From contig NZ_CABVHJ010000004.1 of assembly GCF_902497745.1 (NCBI RefSeq), positions 274,528 to 338,527 on the forward strand: DNA of 64,000 nucleotides. Reading direction: 5' to 3'. The notes beneath the pieces were generated by a model that was not told the DNA's origin, did not search any database, and saw only the letters and a program-made list of their open reading frames with translations. Source of the stretch: Pseudomonas fluorescens (GTDB lineage Bacteria > Pseudomonadota > Gammaproteobacteria > Pseudomonadales > Pseudomonadaceae). The position numbers were made by a program, and so were the translations under genes. Shown here in pieces: positions 48,007 to 59,248 of this stretch. How positions within the stretch are numbered: the stretch's first letter is position 1; the number at the start of each line of letters is the position of its first letter.

Positions 48007-48040
48007 AAAAGCCCCGGCTCGTGAGAGTTGGGGCTTTTTT
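48007..48040 (+). terminator. Duplicated terminator (copy 2)
   Basis: AAAAGCCCCGGCTC, GT loop, GAGAGTTGGGGCTTTTTT; second copy of the maeB terminator made by the tandem duplication. Confidence 0.85.
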
Positions 48041-48082
48041 GTTTTCGGGAATTCTCAGGATCGCATTTCATATCGACAAGGG

Positions 48083-48275
48083 CCCTCACCCTAACCCTCT
48101 CCCAGGGGGAGAGGGGACTGATTGGGGGATGCTTGCGAGCTACGCCGACCTGAACGTATTGTTTTGAACCCATAATCGACCCCACACTTTCAGGTCGGTG
48201 CATGACCCCAGACAACTCGGTCAGTCCCCTCTCCCTACGGGCGGTCCGACGTTTCGGGAGGGCTAGGGTGAGGGG
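48083..48275. repeat. Dispersed repeat with CCCTCACCC ends (within copy 2)
   Basis: Same ends and same GGCGGTCCGACGTTTCGG insert as the copy at 47797; inner region has diverged more than the ends. Confidence 0.85.
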
Positions 48276-48294
48276 CTCTTGATCATCAGCCATA

Positions 48295-48333
48295 AAAAAG
48301 CCCCGCTCTTCTCACGAAGGCGGGGCTTTTTTT
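48295..48333. terminator. Bidirectional terminator between maeB and ponA
   Basis: AAAAAAGCCCCGCC-like stem with GGCGGGGCTTTTTTT; A-run on one side and T-run on the other let it work for both strands. Lies 11 bp from the ponA stop codon. Confidence 0.88.
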
Positions 48334-48344
48334 ATGGCGCTGGA

Positions 48345-50792
48345 TCAGAACAAGTCGATCGGCGCCTGCTCATCCGCCGGCAGCGGACTGCCCGGCGCTG
48401 TGCCATTGCCCAGTTCATTCACCGAAGGCGGTGTGTCTTCAGACTTGAACAGTTCGAAGTACGCGCCCGGCGTGCTCGGTGTCGCCGCGCGACCACTGAC
48501 CGGATCCACGCGCAGGCTCAGCAAACCTTCCGGCTCAGGCTGAACATGCGGCGGCTTGTCCTTCAGCGCGGCCGACATGTAATTCATCCAGATCGGCAGC
48601 GCCACGGTGCCACCGAACTCGCGACGACCGAGGCTTTCCGGCTGGTCGAAGCCGGTCCACACCGTGGTCACGTAATCGGCGTTGTAACCGGAGAACCACG
48701 CATCTTTCGATTCGTTGGTGGTACCGGTTTTACCGGCGATATCGCTACGACCCATGGCCAGCGCCCGGCGACCAGTGCCGAGCTTGATCACGTCCTGCAA
48801 CATGCTGTTGAGGATGTAGGTGGTACGACCGTCGACAATTCGCTCGGCCACGGCCGGTGCTTGCGGTACGGTAGCGTTGCCCGGCGCTTCACCCGGAACC
48901 GGCGCGGCATTGACCGTGAACGACTCAGTGCTCGGCGCAGCGATACCGTCCGTCGCCGAACCACCCTGAGGCACAGTCGGCGGGTTGGCGACGAACAGCG
49001 TGTCGCCGTTGCGGCTTTCGATCTTGTCGATGATGTACGGGGTGATCTTGTAGCCGCCGTTGGCGAACGTGCTCCAACCGGTGGCGATCTCCATCGGCGT
49101 CAGCGTTGCGGTGCCCAGCGCCAGCGACAGGTTCGGCGGCAGGTCCTGCTTGTTGAAGCCGAAACGGGTGATGTAGTCGATGGTCTTGCCCACGCCCATC
49201 GCCTGCAGCAAGCGGATCGATACGAGGTTGCGCGACTTGTACAGCGCCTCACGCAAGCGGATCGGGCCGAGGAAGGTGTTGGTGTCGTTCTTCGGGCGCC
49301 AGACCTTGTCCAGGTACTCGTCGACGAACACGATCGGCGCGTCATTGACCAAGGTGGCGGCGGTATAACCACTGTCCAGCGCAGCGCTGTAAACGAACGG
49401 CTTGAAGCTCGAACCCGGTTGACGCTTGGCCTGCATCGCGCGGTTGTAGTTGCTCTGCTCGAAGGCAAAACCGCCGACCAGCGAGCGAATCGCCCCGTTC
49501 TGCGGATCCAGCGACACCAGCGCACCTTGCGCTTGTGGGATCTGGCTGAATTTCAGCGAATTGTCTTTCTGACGCTGCACGCGAACCAGATCACCGACCG
49601 CCGCGACATCCGACGGCTGGCGCGGGTTGGCGCCCATGCTGTTGGTGTTGAGGAACGGACGCGCCCATTTCATGGTGTCCCAGGCAACGTGTTCCTCGCC
49701 AGTGCGGGTCAGCACTTGCAGGCCGTTTTTGTCGACCTGGGTGACGATGGCTGGCTCCAGGCTGCTGATCGTGCGTTGTTTGGTCAGCTCGCTGGCCCAG
49801 GCTTCGCGGGTCTTGCCCGGCAGGCGCGACTCGGGGCCGCGGTAGCCGTGACGCTGGTCATAGGTCATCAGGCCTTCGTGCAGTGCGGTGTTGGCCATTT
49901 CCTGCAGGTTGCTCGGCACCGTGGTGGTGACGCGGAAACCTTCCGTATAGGCATCGCTGCCATAGCGGCCGACCATTTCGGCGCGGGCCATCTCGGCGAT
50001 GTATGGCGCGTTCACTTCCGGCGTCGGTACGTGGTAGCTGGCGTTCAGCGGTTCGTTGATCGCGGCGGTGTAGTCCGCTTCGGTGATCTTGCCGAGCTTG
50101 TACATGCGCCCGAGGATCCAGTCGCGGCGTTCTTTACTGCGCGCCGGGTTGGCCAGCGGGTTGAAGCGCGACGGGGCTTTCGGCAGGCCGGCGATCATCG
50201 CCATCTGCGCCAGGCTGACATCGCGGATCGACTTGCCGTAATACACCTGCGCCGCCGCTTCGATGCCGTAGGCGCGGTTGCCCAGATAGATCTTGTTCAC
50301 GTACAGCTCAAGGATTTCGTCCTTGGTCAGCTGCCGTTCGATCTGCAGGGCCAGAAGAATTTCGGTGGTTTTGCGCGAGAAGCTGCGTTCGCTGGTCAGA
50401 AAGAAGTTCTTCGCCACCTGCATGGTGATGGTGCTGCCGCCGGACTGAATGTGTCCGCTTTTGACCAATTGGGTCGCGGCGCGCATCAGGCTGCTCGGAT
50501 CGACGCCGTAGTGGTTGGCGAAATTGTCGTCTTCAGCACTTAGTAACGCATTAATGAAATTGGGGGGAATGTCGGCGAAACGGATCGGTGTACGGCGCAT
50601 TTCGCCAAATTCTGCGATCAACTTGTTGTCGCTGGAGTAGACCCGCAGCGGAATCTGCAACTGAATGCTTCGCAGAGCCTCCACAGACGGCAAACCCGGA
50701 CTAAGGTAAAGAAACGCGCCGCTGAGACCTAAAAGCAGTCCGCAGAAAACGGCGACGATGGACCAACCGAAAAATTTCAGCAGACGAATCAA
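48345..50792 (-). CDS. ponA: Penicillin-binding protein 1A
   Basis: A bifunctional class A PBP of about 815 residues with a cytoplasmic start and one N-terminal helix (LLKFFGWSIVAVFCGLLLGLSGAFLYL). The glycosyltransferase domain has EDDNFANHYGVD and GGSTITMQVAKN; an OB-like insert follows, then the transpeptidase with SxxK (SSFK in GSSFKPFVY), SRN and KTGT. The start at the TTG 50792 (LIRLLKFF) matches the family; the frame stays open to a GTG at 50849. It is divergent from pilM, the usual Pseudomonas arrangement. Confidence 0.95.
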   Translation of the reverse strand: MIRLLKFFGWSIVAVFCGLLLGLSGAFLYLSPGLPSVEALRSIQLQIPLRVYSSDNKLIAEFGEMRRTPIRFADIPPNFINALLSAEDDNFANHYGVDPSSLMRAATQLVKSGHIQSGGSTITMQVAKNFFLTSERSFSRKTTEILLALQIERQLTKDEILELYVNKIYLGNRAYGIEAAAQVYYGKSIRDVSLAQMAMIAGLPKAPSRFNPLANPARSKERRDWILGRMYKLGKITEADYTAAINEPLNASYHVPTPEVNAPYIAEMARAEMVGRYGSDAYTEGFRVTTTVPSNLQEMANTALHEGLMTYDQRHGYRGPESRLPGKTREAWASELTKQRTISSLEPAIVTQVDKNGLQVLTRTGEEHVAWDTMKWARPFLNTNSMGANPRQPSDVAAVGDLVRVQRQKDNSLKFSQIPQAQGALVSLDPQNGAIRSLVGGFAFEQSNYNRAMQAKRQPGSSFKPFVYSAALDSGYTAATLVNDAPIVFVDEYLDKVWRPKNDTNTFLGPIRLREALYKSRNLVSIRLLQAMGVGKTIDYITRFGFNKQDLPPNLSLALGTATLTPMEIATGWSTFANGGYKITPYIIDKIESRNGDTLFVANPPTVPQGGSATDGIAAPSTESFTVNAAPVPGEAPGNATVPQAPAVAERIVDGRTTYILNSMLQDVIKLGTGRRALAMGRSDIAGKTGTTNESKDAWFSGYNADYVTTVWTGFDQPESLGRREFGGTVALPIWMNYMSAALKDKPPHVQPEPEGLLSLRVDPVSGRAATPSTPGAYFELFKSEDTPPSVNELGNGTAPGSPLPADEQAPIDLF

Positions 50793-50894
50793 GGCGTTTG
50801 GACATCCAGGGCAAAGAATGAATTTGGCGACGGGGCTCCGGCTACACACAGAACCATCCGCGCTTGCAGTAAAAAGCAGAAAAAAACGCTGGGC

Positions 50895-50900
50895 ATTATA
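50895..50900 (-). promoter_or_regulatory. Perfect -10 box for ponA
   Basis: TATAAT on the minus strand in the ponA-pilM gap. No good TTGACA lies 17 nt away (only GACGCC), so the call rests mainly on the -10 and its position about 100 bp before the ponA start. Confidence 0.4.
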
Positions 50901-50981
50901 AGCACTTTTCTGCTGGGGGCGTCATTTGCGCTTCTGTCAAGACGGGGTGAAGGAACGCAATGCGTATTACAGAGTCCGTAA

Positions 50982-52072
<1,091 letters not shown>

Positions 52073-52073
<1 letters not shown>

Positions 52074-52639
52074 TGGCGCGGATCAACCTCCTGCCCTGGC
52101 GTGAAGAGCGCCGCGAAGAACGGCGCAAACGCTTCCTGCTGGCGTTGATCGGTGTCGTCGTCGGCTCGGTCGGTGCGGTGTTGATTGCCGATCAGGTCAT
52201 CAGCACCGCCATTGCACGACAAGTGGCACGCAATGATTACATCGGCAAGCAGATTGCCGTGGTCGACGAACGGATCAAACAGATCAGCGATCTCAAGGCG
52301 CGTCGCCAGCAACTGGTCGAACGCATGCGCATCATCCAGGACTTGCAGGGCAACCGGCAGATCAGCGGACGAATCTTCGATCAACTGGCGCGTACGCTGC
52401 CGGACGGTGTGTATTTCACCGACGTGAAAATGGCTGGCAAAACCCTGTCGATCAGCGGTGCCGCTGAATCGAACAACCGGATTTCCGAGTTGATGCGCAA
52501 TCTGGATGCCTCCGACTGGTTCGATGCCCCGGGCCTCAACGAGGTGAAGGCGACGACCGAGGGCCAGGTGGATCAGGCCAATACCTTTGAGCTGACGGTA
52601 CGGCAGACCCAGCCCCGAACCGTGGAGGACGAGCAATGA
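52073..52639 (+). CDS. pilN: Type IV pilus protein PilN
   Basis: A 188-residue bitopic protein; the conserved N-terminal INLLPWREERR segment (residues 3-13) docks onto PilM, one helix spans about 20-45, and a coiled coil leads to a ferredoxin-like periplasmic domain. It overlaps pilM by one base and pilO by 4 bp. Confidence 0.95.
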
Positions 52640-53259
52640 AGCCGTCCGAATGGCTGGAAAGCTTGCGCGACATCGATTTCAACGACCTCGATACCAGCAA
52701 TATCGGCTCGTGGCCGGGGGCAGTGAAAGCCATCGCCGGGGCGCTGTTGATGTTGCTGGTGTTGGCGCTTGGCTATAACTTTTTCATCAGTGATCTGGAA
52801 AGCCAGCTGGATGCCAAGCGCGAAGAGGAGGCCACGCTCAAGGAACAATTTGCCAGCAAGGCGCGCCTGTCAGCCAATCTTGAGCTGTACACCCAGCAAA
52901 TGAAGGAGATGGAAAATACCTTCGGCGTATTGCTGCGGCAATTGCCCAGTGACACCGAAGTGCCGGGCCTGCTGGAAGACATCACTCGCACGGGTCTGGG
53001 CAGCGGCCTGGAGTTTGAAGAGATCAAACTGCTGCCGGAGGTCACACAGCAGTTTTATATAGAGCTGCCGATCCAGATCACCGTCACTGGTGCTTACCAC
53101 GACCTCGCCACGTTCGTCAGTGGCGTGGCCGGGCTACCGCGCATCGTCACCCTGCATGATTTCGAACTCGCTCCCGCCAATAAAGACGGCGGGCCGAAGC
53201 TACGCATGAGCATCCTTGCCAAGACCTACCGGTACAACGACAAGGGGCTGCAGAAATGA
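52636..53259 (+). CDS. pilO: Type IV pilus protein PilO
   Basis: A 207-residue bitopic protein with one helix at about 30-53 (GAVKAIAGALLMLLVLALGYNFFI), a periplasmic coiled coil and an alpha/beta domain. It pairs with PilN and contacts PilP. It overlaps both neighbours by 4 bp, indicating tight coupling in the operon. Confidence 0.95.
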   Translation: MKPSEWLESLRDIDFNDLDTSNIGSWPGAVKAIAGALLMLLVLALGYNFFISDLESQLDAKREEEATLKEQFASKARLSANLELYTQQMKEMENTFGVLLRQLPSDTEVPGLLEDITRTGLGSGLEFEEIKLLPEVTQQFYIELPIQITVTGAYHDLATFVSGVAGLPRIVTLHDFELAPANKDGGPKLRMSILAKTYRYNDKGLQK

Positions 53260-53783
53260 GCCCGATTCGTTACATCGCGTTGGCGATGACGCTGCTCGCG
53301 CTGAACGGTTGTGGTGGCAGCAATGACTTCAGCGATCTCGACGCTTACATGAACGAAGTGCGCCTGCGCCCGGCGGGCAAGATTGAACCAACCCCGACAT
53401 TCCGGTCTTACCCCACATTCACTTACAGCGCGGCCAACCTGCGCAGTCCGTTCTCGCGCCAGGTGCGGGTTGATCTGGCGGGGCAGAAACATGGTTCGCG
53501 CAACGTCAAACCCGACCCCAACCGGGTCAAGCAATACCTCGAAGGTTTCAACATCGAGCAGTTCGAGATGGTCGGCACGATCTCCAATGTTTCCGGCTCC
53601 TTTGCGCTGTTGCGCGGGGCGGGCGGGGTGCATCGGCTGAAAGTCGGCGATTACCTGGGGCGCAATGACGGTCGCATCGTTGCCATCAGCGCCACCCAGG
53701 TCGATGTCGTCGAAATCGTCCCCGACGGCGAAGGCGCCTGGCTGGAGCGTCCGCGCACCATTCCTTTGAAAGAGCACTCATAG
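53256..53783 (+). CDS. pilP: Type IV pilus lipoprotein PilP
   Basis: A 175-residue inner-membrane lipoprotein: lipobox LNGC with Cys19, then a disordered stretch and the C-terminal beta-sandwich that binds the N0 domain of secretin PilQ, linking inner and outer membrane parts of the pilus machine. The block QYLEGFNIEQFEMVGTISN is typical. Confidence 0.95.
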   Translation: MSPIRYIALAMTLLALNGCGGSNDFSDLDAYMNEVRLRPAGKIEPTPTFRSYPTFTYSAANLRSPFSRQVRVDLAGQKHGSRNVKPDPNRVKQYLEGFNIEQFEMVGTISNVSGSFALLRGAGGVHRLKVGDYLGRNDGRIVAISATQVDVVEIVPDGEGAWLERPRTIPLKEHS

Positions 53784-53796
53784 TGGAAGTCGAACA

Positions 53797-55869
53797 ATGA
53801 ACAGGATTTTCTCCACCCTCGGTTTTTCGCTATGGATAGCGCTGATGTCGCCGATGGTACTCGCGGCCAATCTGAAGACGCTTGATGTGGCGGCGTTGCC
53901 GGGTGATCGCGTCGAGCTGAAGCTGTCGTTCGACGGCCCACCGCCACAGCCCAAGGGCTACACCACCGAATCACCGGCACGCATCGCCCTCGATTTGCCC
54001 GGTGTCGCCAGTCAATTGGCCAGCAAGAACCTTGATCTGGGCAGCGGCAATGCACGCACCGCTACGGTGGTCGAGGCCAAGGATCGCACGCGGCTGATCG
54101 TCAGTCTCACGCAACTGGCGCCTTACACCACGCGGGTCGCGGGCAACAATCTGTTCGTGGTGGTCGGGCAGGGCGCGCCGGCGGCAGCGCCGCGATCTGC
54201 TGTCGTTGCGCCACGCCCTGCGGCTGCGGCGTCGGCCAAGGCAGTTGTGCCGAAAAGCCGGGCTATTCGCGGCGTAGATTTCCAGCGGGGTACGGCAGGT
54301 GAAGGCAATGTAGTCATTGACCTGTCCGACCCGACCATCGCTCCGGATATCCAGGAGCATGACGGCAAGATCATCCTCAGCTTTTCCCGCACACAACTCC
54401 CGGAAAATTTGCGGGTACGCCTCGACGTGAAGGATTTCGCCACCCCGGTGCAGTTCGTCAATGCCGGAGTGACCGCTGATCGCACGGTTATTACCGTTGA
54501 ACCCAGCGGCACTTATGAGTACTCGACCTTCCAGACCGACAACAAACTGACCATCAGCGTCCGCCCGATGACGGTCGATGACCTGCAAAAGCGTAATGCC
54601 GATCGTCAGGCTTACGTCGGCGAAAAGCTCTCGCTGAATTTTCAGGACATTGATGTGCGTTCAGTGCTGCAACTGATCGCCGACTTCACCAACCTCAACC
54701 TGGTCGCCAGCGACACGGTGCAGGGTGGTATCACCTTGCGCCTGCAGAACGTGCCGTGGGATCAGGCGCTGGATCTGGTGCTGAAAACCAAGGGCCTGGA
54801 TAAACGCAAGATCGGCAATGTGCTGCTGGTTGCCCCGGCCGATGAAATCGCTGCCCGCGAACGTCAGGAACTGGAATCGCAGAAGCAGATCGCCGAACTG
54901 GCACCGCTGCGTCGCGAACTGTTGCAAGTGAACTACGCGAAGGCAGCGGACATAGCCAAGTTGTTCCAGTCGGTGACCAGTGCCGAGGCGAAAATCGACG
55001 AGCGCGGTTCGATTACGGTGGATGAGCGGACCAACAACATCATTGCCTATCAGACTCAGGATCGTCTCGACGAACTGCGGCGGATCGTGGCACAGCTGGA
55101 TATTCCCGTGCGTCAGGTGATGATCGAGGCACGGATCGTCGAGGCCAACGTCGATTACGACAAAAGCCTGGGCGTGCGCTGGGGCGGTTCGATCCAGAAC
55201 AAGGGCAACTGGAACGCCTCCGGGGTCAACGGTTCGTCGACCACCATTGGTACTCCCGGCAGCACCAGCACCAACTCGCCGTTCGTCGACATGGGCACCG
55301 TCAACAATACTTCAGGAATCGGCATCGCTTTCATCACCGACAACGTCTTGCTCGATCTTGAACTGACGGCGATGGAGAAAACCGGCAACGGTGAAATCGT
55401 CTCGCAGCCCAAGGTCGTCACTTCCGACAAGGAGACCGCGAAAATCCTCAAAGGCACCGAGATTCCGTATCAGGAAGCCAGCTCCAGTGGCGCCACGTCG
55501 GTGTCGTTCAAGGAGGCTTCGCTGTCGCTGGAAGTCACCCCGCAGATCACCCCAGACAATCGCATCATCATGGAGGTCAAGGTCACCAAGGACGAACCGG
55601 ATTACCTGAACAAAGTGCAGGATGTACCGCCAATCAAGAAAAACGAGGTCAACGCCAAGGTGCTGGTCAACGACGGCGAAACCATCGTGATTGGGGGCGT
55701 TTTCTCAAATACTCAAAGCAAGGTCGTAGATAAGGTGCCATTTCTTGGCGATGTGCCGTATCTTGGCCGCCTTTTCCGGCGTGATGTGGTTTCGGAGAAA
55801 AAATCCGAGCTGCTGGTATTTCTCACACCACGTATCATGAATAACCAGGCGATTGCTGTGAGTCGTTGA
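53797..55869 (+). CDS. pilQ: Type IV pilus secretin PilQ
   Basis: A 690-residue outer-membrane secretin. A signal peptide ends near [14 protein letters not shown] peptidoglycan-binding domains cover about 30-130 and 155-245, the STN/N0 domain about 270-345 ([24 protein letters not shown]), N1 follows, and the secretin pore domain from about 440 on, ending at a [12 protein letters not shown] and [10 protein letters not shown] block. It is the last pil gene; aroK starts 4 bp after it. Confidence 0.96.
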   Translation: MNRIFSTLGFSLWIALMSPMVLAANLKTLDVAALPGDRVELKLSFDGPPPQPKGYTTESPARIALDLPGVASQLASKNLDLGSGNARTATVVEAKDRTRLIVSLTQLAPYTTRVAGNNLFVVVGQGAPAAAPRSAVVAPRPAAAASAKAVVPKSRAIRGVDFQRGTAGEGNVVIDLSDPTIAPDIQEHDGKIILSFSRTQLPENLRVRLDVKDFATPVQFVNAGVTADRTVITVEPSGTYEYSTFQTDNKLTISVRPMTVDDLQKRNADRQAYVGEKLSLNFQDIDVRSVLQLIADFTNLNLVASDTVQGGITLRLQNVPWDQALDLVLKTKGLDKRKIGNVLLVAPADEIAARERQELESQKQIAELAPLRRELLQVNYAKAADIAKLFQSVTSAEAKIDERGSITVDERTNNIIAYQTQDRLDELRRIVAQLDIPVRQVMIEARIVEANVDYDKSLGVRWGGSIQNKGNWNASGVNGSSTTIGTPGSTSTNSPFVDMGTVNNTSGIGIAFITDNVLLDLELTAMEKTGNGEIVSQPKVVTSDKETAKILKGTEIPYQEASSSGATSVSFKEASLSLEVTPQITPDNRIIMEVKVTKDEPDYLNKVQDVPPIKKNEVNAKVLVNDGETIVIGGVFSNTQSKVVDKVPFLGDVPYLGRLFRRDVVSEKKSELLVFLTPRIMNNQAIAVSR

Positions 55870-55873
55870 TTCT

Positions 55874-56392
55874 GTGCGAAATTTGATTCTTGTAGGACCG
55901 ATGGGCGCTGGCAAAAGCACCATCGGCCGGTTGCTGGCCAAAGAGCTGCGTCTGCCGTTCAAAGATTCCGACAAGGAAATTGAACTGCGCACGGGCGCCA
56001 ATATCCCGTGGATCTTCGACAAGGAAGGCGAGCCCGGCTTTCGTGATCGTGAGCAGGCGATGATTGCCGAGTTGTGCGCGTTCGACGGCGTGGTGTTGGC
56101 GACCGGCGGTGGCGCCGTCATGCGCGATGCCAATCGCAAGGCGCTGTATGAGGGTGGGCGAGTGGTGTATCTGCACGCCTCCGTTGAACAGCAGGTCGGC
56201 CGCACGTCGCGCGACCGCAATCGGCCGTTGCTGCGCACCGCCAATCCGGAGAAAACCCTGCGCGACCTGCTGGCGATTCGTGATCCGCTCTATCGGGAAA
56301 TTGCCGATCTGGTGGTGGAAACCGACGAACGGCCGCCACGCATGGTCGTGCTCGATATTCTCGATCGTCTGGCGCAGCTGCCTCCCCGTTAA
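55874..56392 (+). CDS. aroK: Shikimate kinase
   Basis: A 172-residue P-loop kinase that phosphorylates shikimate at the 3-hydroxyl in chorismate synthesis. [12 protein letters not shown] (about 7-18), the [11 protein letters not shown] shikimate-binding Asp, RDREQ and GGGAVM are present. The start is GTG, 4 bp after the pilQ stop, so it is probably part of the pil transcript. Confidence 0.96.
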   Translation: MRNLILVGPMGAGKSTIGRLLAKELRLPFKDSDKEIELRTGANIPWIFDKEGEPGFRDREQAMIAELCAFDGVVLATGGGAVMRDANRKALYEGGRVVYLHASVEQQVGRTSRDRNRPLLRTANPEKTLRDLLAIRDPLYREIADLVVETDERPPRMVVLDILDRLAQLPPR

Positions 56393-56431
56393 AGCATCGC
56401 TCGAAATGCGCTATCCTCGGCGTCCTGTCAC

Positions 56432-56462
56432 CGCCCGCCGAGGTTGTGGCGGATGGCGGGCG
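56432..56462 (+). other. GC-rich hairpin between aroK and aroB
   Basis: CGCCCGCC at 56432-56439 pairs with GGCGGGCG at 56455-56462 around a 15-nt loop. No T-run follows, so it may be a partial stop or a leader structure for aroB rather than a terminator. Confidence 0.5.
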
Positions 56463-56544
56463 AGCGGCGTCATACCCGCTATAGGCCGCAGATAACCAAT
56501 AATTCAGGGCAGGACGCCTGCTTCCATCTTCACTGTGGGGACAC

Positions 56545-57645
56545 ATGCAGACACTCAAGGTCGATCTAGGCGAGCGCAGCTACCCGATTCATATTGGCGA
56601 AGGTTTGTTGGATCAGCCCGAGCTGCTGGCTCCGCATATCCATGGGCGGCAAGTGGCAATCATCTCCAACGAGACCGTTGCGCCGCTCTATCTAGAACGT
56701 CTGACCCGCAGCCTGGCGCAGTTCTCGGTTATCTCGGTGGTTTTGCCGGACGGCGAAGCCTTCAAGAACTGGGAAACCCTGCAACTGATCTTCGACGGTC
56801 TGCTGACCGCCCGTCATGACCGCCGCACCACCGTGATCGCCCTCGGCGGCGGTGTGATCGGCGACATGGCCGGTTTCGCTGCAGCCTGCTACCAGCGTGG
56901 CGTCGACTTCATCCAGATCCCTACAACATTGCTGTCCCAGGTCGATTCGTCGGTGGGCGGCAAGACCGGCATCAACCATCCGTTGGGCAAAAACATGGTC
57001 GGCGCGTTCTATCAGCCGAACGTCGTGCTGATCGATACCGCGTCCCTGAAAACCCTGCCAGAGCGCGAGCTGTCCGCCGGTCTGGCCGAAGTCATCAAGT
57101 ACGGTCTGATCTGTGACGAGCCGTTCCTGACCTGGCTCGAAGACAACGTCGACGCCCTGCGCGCGCTGGATCAGAAAGCCCTGACTTATGCAATCGAGCG
57201 CTCCTGCGCAGCCAAGGCTGCGGTGGTGGGTGCCGATGAGAAAGAAACCGGCGTACGCGCCACGCTCAACCTCGGCCACACCTTCGGCCACGCCATCGAG
57301 ACCCACATGGGCTATGGTGTCTGGTTGCACGGGGAAGCGGTTGCCGCTGGCACGGTGATGGCGCTGGAGATGTCCGCGCGTCTCGGCTGGATCAGTGACG
57401 CGGAGCGTGATCGCGGCATTCGGCTGTTCCAGCGCGCCGGTCTGCCGGTGGTGCCACCGACTGAAATGACCGAGGCCGATTTTCTTCAACACATGGCAAT
57501 CGACAAAAAAGTGATCGACGGTCGTCTGCGCCTGGTGCTGCTGCGCCGGATGGGCGAAGCGGTAGTGACCGCCGATTATCCGAAAGAGGTTCTACAGGCC
57601 ACGCTGGGAGCGGATTACCGCGCCCTGGCTCAGCTTAAAGGTTAA
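56545..57645 (+). CDS. aroB: 3-dehydroquinate synthase
   Basis: A 366-residue NAD+/Zn enzyme cyclising DAHP to 3-dehydroquinate. [19 protein letters not shown] (NAD site), [15 protein letters not shown], the metal-binding Glu and His in [12 protein letters not shown] and HGEAVAAGT are all present. GTGGGGAC precedes the ATG. It stands between aroK and the DamX-like gene. Confidence 0.97.
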   Translation: MQTLKVDLGERSYPIHIGEGLLDQPELLAPHIHGRQVAIISNETVAPLYLERLTRSLAQFSVISVVLPDGEAFKNWETLQLIFDGLLTARHDRRTTVIALGGGVIGDMAGFAAACYQRGVDFIQIPTTLLSQVDSSVGGKTGINHPLGKNMVGAFYQPNVVLIDTASLKTLPERELSAGLAEVIKYGLICDEPFLTWLEDNVDALRALDQKALTYAIERSCAAKAAVVGADEKETGVRATLNLGHTFGHAIETHMGYGVWLHGEAVAAGTVMALEMSARLGWISDAERDRGIRLFQRAGLPVVPPTEMTEADFLQHMAIDKKVIDGRLRLVLLRRMGEAVVTADYPKEVLQATLGADYRALAQLKG

Positions 57646-57655
57646 TAAGATTCCG

Positions 57656-59248
57656 ATGACTAGTTTGCATGCCGACGAGGCGTTCCTCGGCCATTTCCAG
57701 TTAAGTCACGACCCGTTCGCGCCACGCGTACCGGGCTTCAAGTTCTTTCCGGCCCAGCGCAAACCGGTGCTGGGTCAACTGCATCATCTGGCACGCTACA
57801 GCCAGTTGCTGCTGGTGGTCACTGGCCCGCAGGGCAGCGGCAAGACGCTGCTGCGTCAGGCGCTGGTCGCCAGCACCAACAAGCAGTCGGTACAGAGCGT
57901 GGTGGTTTCCGCCCGTGGCGCCGGCGATGCTGCCGGTGTGCTGCGTCAGGTCGCTCAGGCGTTGAACGTCGCTCAGGCCGACGTTGGCGCGATTCTGGAT
58001 CAAGTCGTGCAGCTCGCGCTGACCGGCCAGGAAGTCTATCTGCTGGTGGATGACGCCGAGCAACTTGACGAATCCGCCCTCGAAGCGCTGATGGCGCTGG
58101 GTGCCGGCGCACCGGAAGGTCGCCCGCACGTGTTCCTGTTTGGCGAATCGTCGCTGATCGCGCAGCTTGAGGCCTTGCACCTTGAGGAAGAGCGCTTTCA
58201 CGTCATCGAGTTGCAGCCGTACACCGAAGAAGAGACTCGCGAATATCTCGACCAGCGGCTTGAGGGCGCAGGCCGGGGTGTCGAACTTTTCACCGCAGAT
58301 CAGATCTCTGATATTCACGAAAGTGCCGAGGGTTGGCCGGGCAACATCAACCAGGTCGCTCGCGATGCTCTGATCGAAGTCATGATTGCCAGCCGCTCAG
58401 CGGTCAAGCGTCCAAGTATGGGGTTCAACATGCCGAAGAAACACGTATTGGCGATTTCCGCCGTCGTTGTGGTCGCGGTCGCTGCCGCCTGGCTGATGCC
58501 GGGTCGCAACAAGGCGCCGACTACCGGTGCACCGGCCAATGAACAGGCGCAGTTGCCGTTGGGCCAGGGCGCAGCCAATGGCGGCGCACCGAACGTCGAG
58601 TTCGCCGGTAATACACAACCGATGCCGCTGCCGCTGGTCGGCAACTCGCAACCGGTGATGCGCGGCCCGCTGGCCGAGGCGGCCGGTGGCATTACCGAAG
58701 GCGACGATGGCGTGCCGCTGGAAGGTTCCAGCGATACCCCGCCGACCGTCACCACTTCCGCACCGCCTGCGGGCGTTCCCGCCGGCCCTGCGCCAACACC
58801 GGTTCCGTTGCCAGCGGCCAAGCCGACTCCGGCGCCGACGCAAGTGGCTACCGCCAAGCCTGCACCGGCAGCGCCAGTTGCCAAACCGGCCCCAGCGCCG
58901 GCCAAGCCTGTGGCTGCCGCCAAACCGGCCGAGAAGCCTGTTACCGTCGCCAAAGCCGCCGGTGGCAGCTGGTACGCGGGTCAACCGACCGGCAACTACG
59001 TGGTGCAGATCCTCGGCACCAGCTCCGAAACTGCCGCGCAAAACTTCGTCAAGGAGCAGGGTGGCGAGTACCGTTATTTCAAGAAAGTCCTCAACGGCAA
59101 GCCTCTCTACGTGATCACCTACGGCAACTTCGCCAATCGTGATGCGGCCGTTTCTGCCATCAAGGCCTTGCCAGCGAAGGTTCAGGCTGGTAAACCTTGG
59201 CCTCGCACTGTCGCCAGCGTCCAACAGGAACTGGCAACAACTCGCTGA
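57656..59248 (+). CDS. DamX-like protein: AAA ATPase plus SPOR domain
   Basis: A 530-residue bitopic protein placed right after aroB, the position of damX in gamma-proteobacteria and PA5037 in P. aeruginosa. Residues 1-250 form a cytoplasmic ExeA-like AAA ATPase: Walker A GPQGSGKT at 57-64, Walker B YLLVDDAEQLD, arginine-rich lid. One helix at about 264-280 leads to a Pro/Ala-rich periplasmic linker (about 285-440) and a C-terminal SPOR domain (about 446-520, NYVVQILGTSSETAAQNFVKE) that should bring it to the division septum. The ATPase substrate is unknown. Confidence 0.88.
   Translation: MTSLHADEAFLGHFQLSHDPFAPRVPGFKFFPAQRKPVLGQLHHLARYSQLLLVVTGPQGSGKTLLRQALVASTNKQSVQSVVVSARGAGDAAGVLRQVAQALNVAQADVGAILDQVVQLALTGQEVYLLVDDAEQLDESALEALMALGAGAPEGRPHVFLFGESSLIAQLEALHLEEERFHVIELQPYTEEETREYLDQRLEGAGRGVELFTADQISDIHESAEGWPGNINQVARDALIEVMIASRSAVKRPSMGFNMPKKHVLAISAVVVVAVAAAWLMPGRNKAPTTGAPANEQAQLPLGQGAANGGAPNVEFAGNTQPMPLPLVGNSQPVMRGPLAEAAGGITEGDDGVPLEGSSDTPPTVTTSAPPAGVPAGPAPTPVPLPAAKPTPAPTQVATAKPAPAAPVAKPAPAPAKPVAAAKPAEKPVTVAKAAGGSWYAGQPTGNYVVQILGTSSETAAQNFVKEQGGEYRYFKKVLNGKPLYVITYGNFANRDAAVSAIKALPAKVQAGKPWPRTVASVQQELATTR

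Larger units (their letters stand above)
47713..48286. repeat. 287-bp direct tandem duplication carrying terminator plus dispersed repeat
   Basis: 47713-47999 and 48000-48286 are near-identical: both begin TTCAAACARAAGCCCCGG, continue GTTTTCGGGAATTCTCAGGA, include a full dispersed element, and end GTGAGGGGCTCTTGATC. The copies differ at scattered positions, mostly in the central part of the repeat. The whole 645-bp maeB-ponA gap is made of these two units plus the ponA terminator; there is no coding sequence. Confidence 0.9.

Noticed and set aside
48279..50543. A 754-codon plus-strand open frame opposite ponA
   Set aside because: Arg/His-rich translation mirroring the PBP1A frame; PBP1A has all its motifs on the minus strand.
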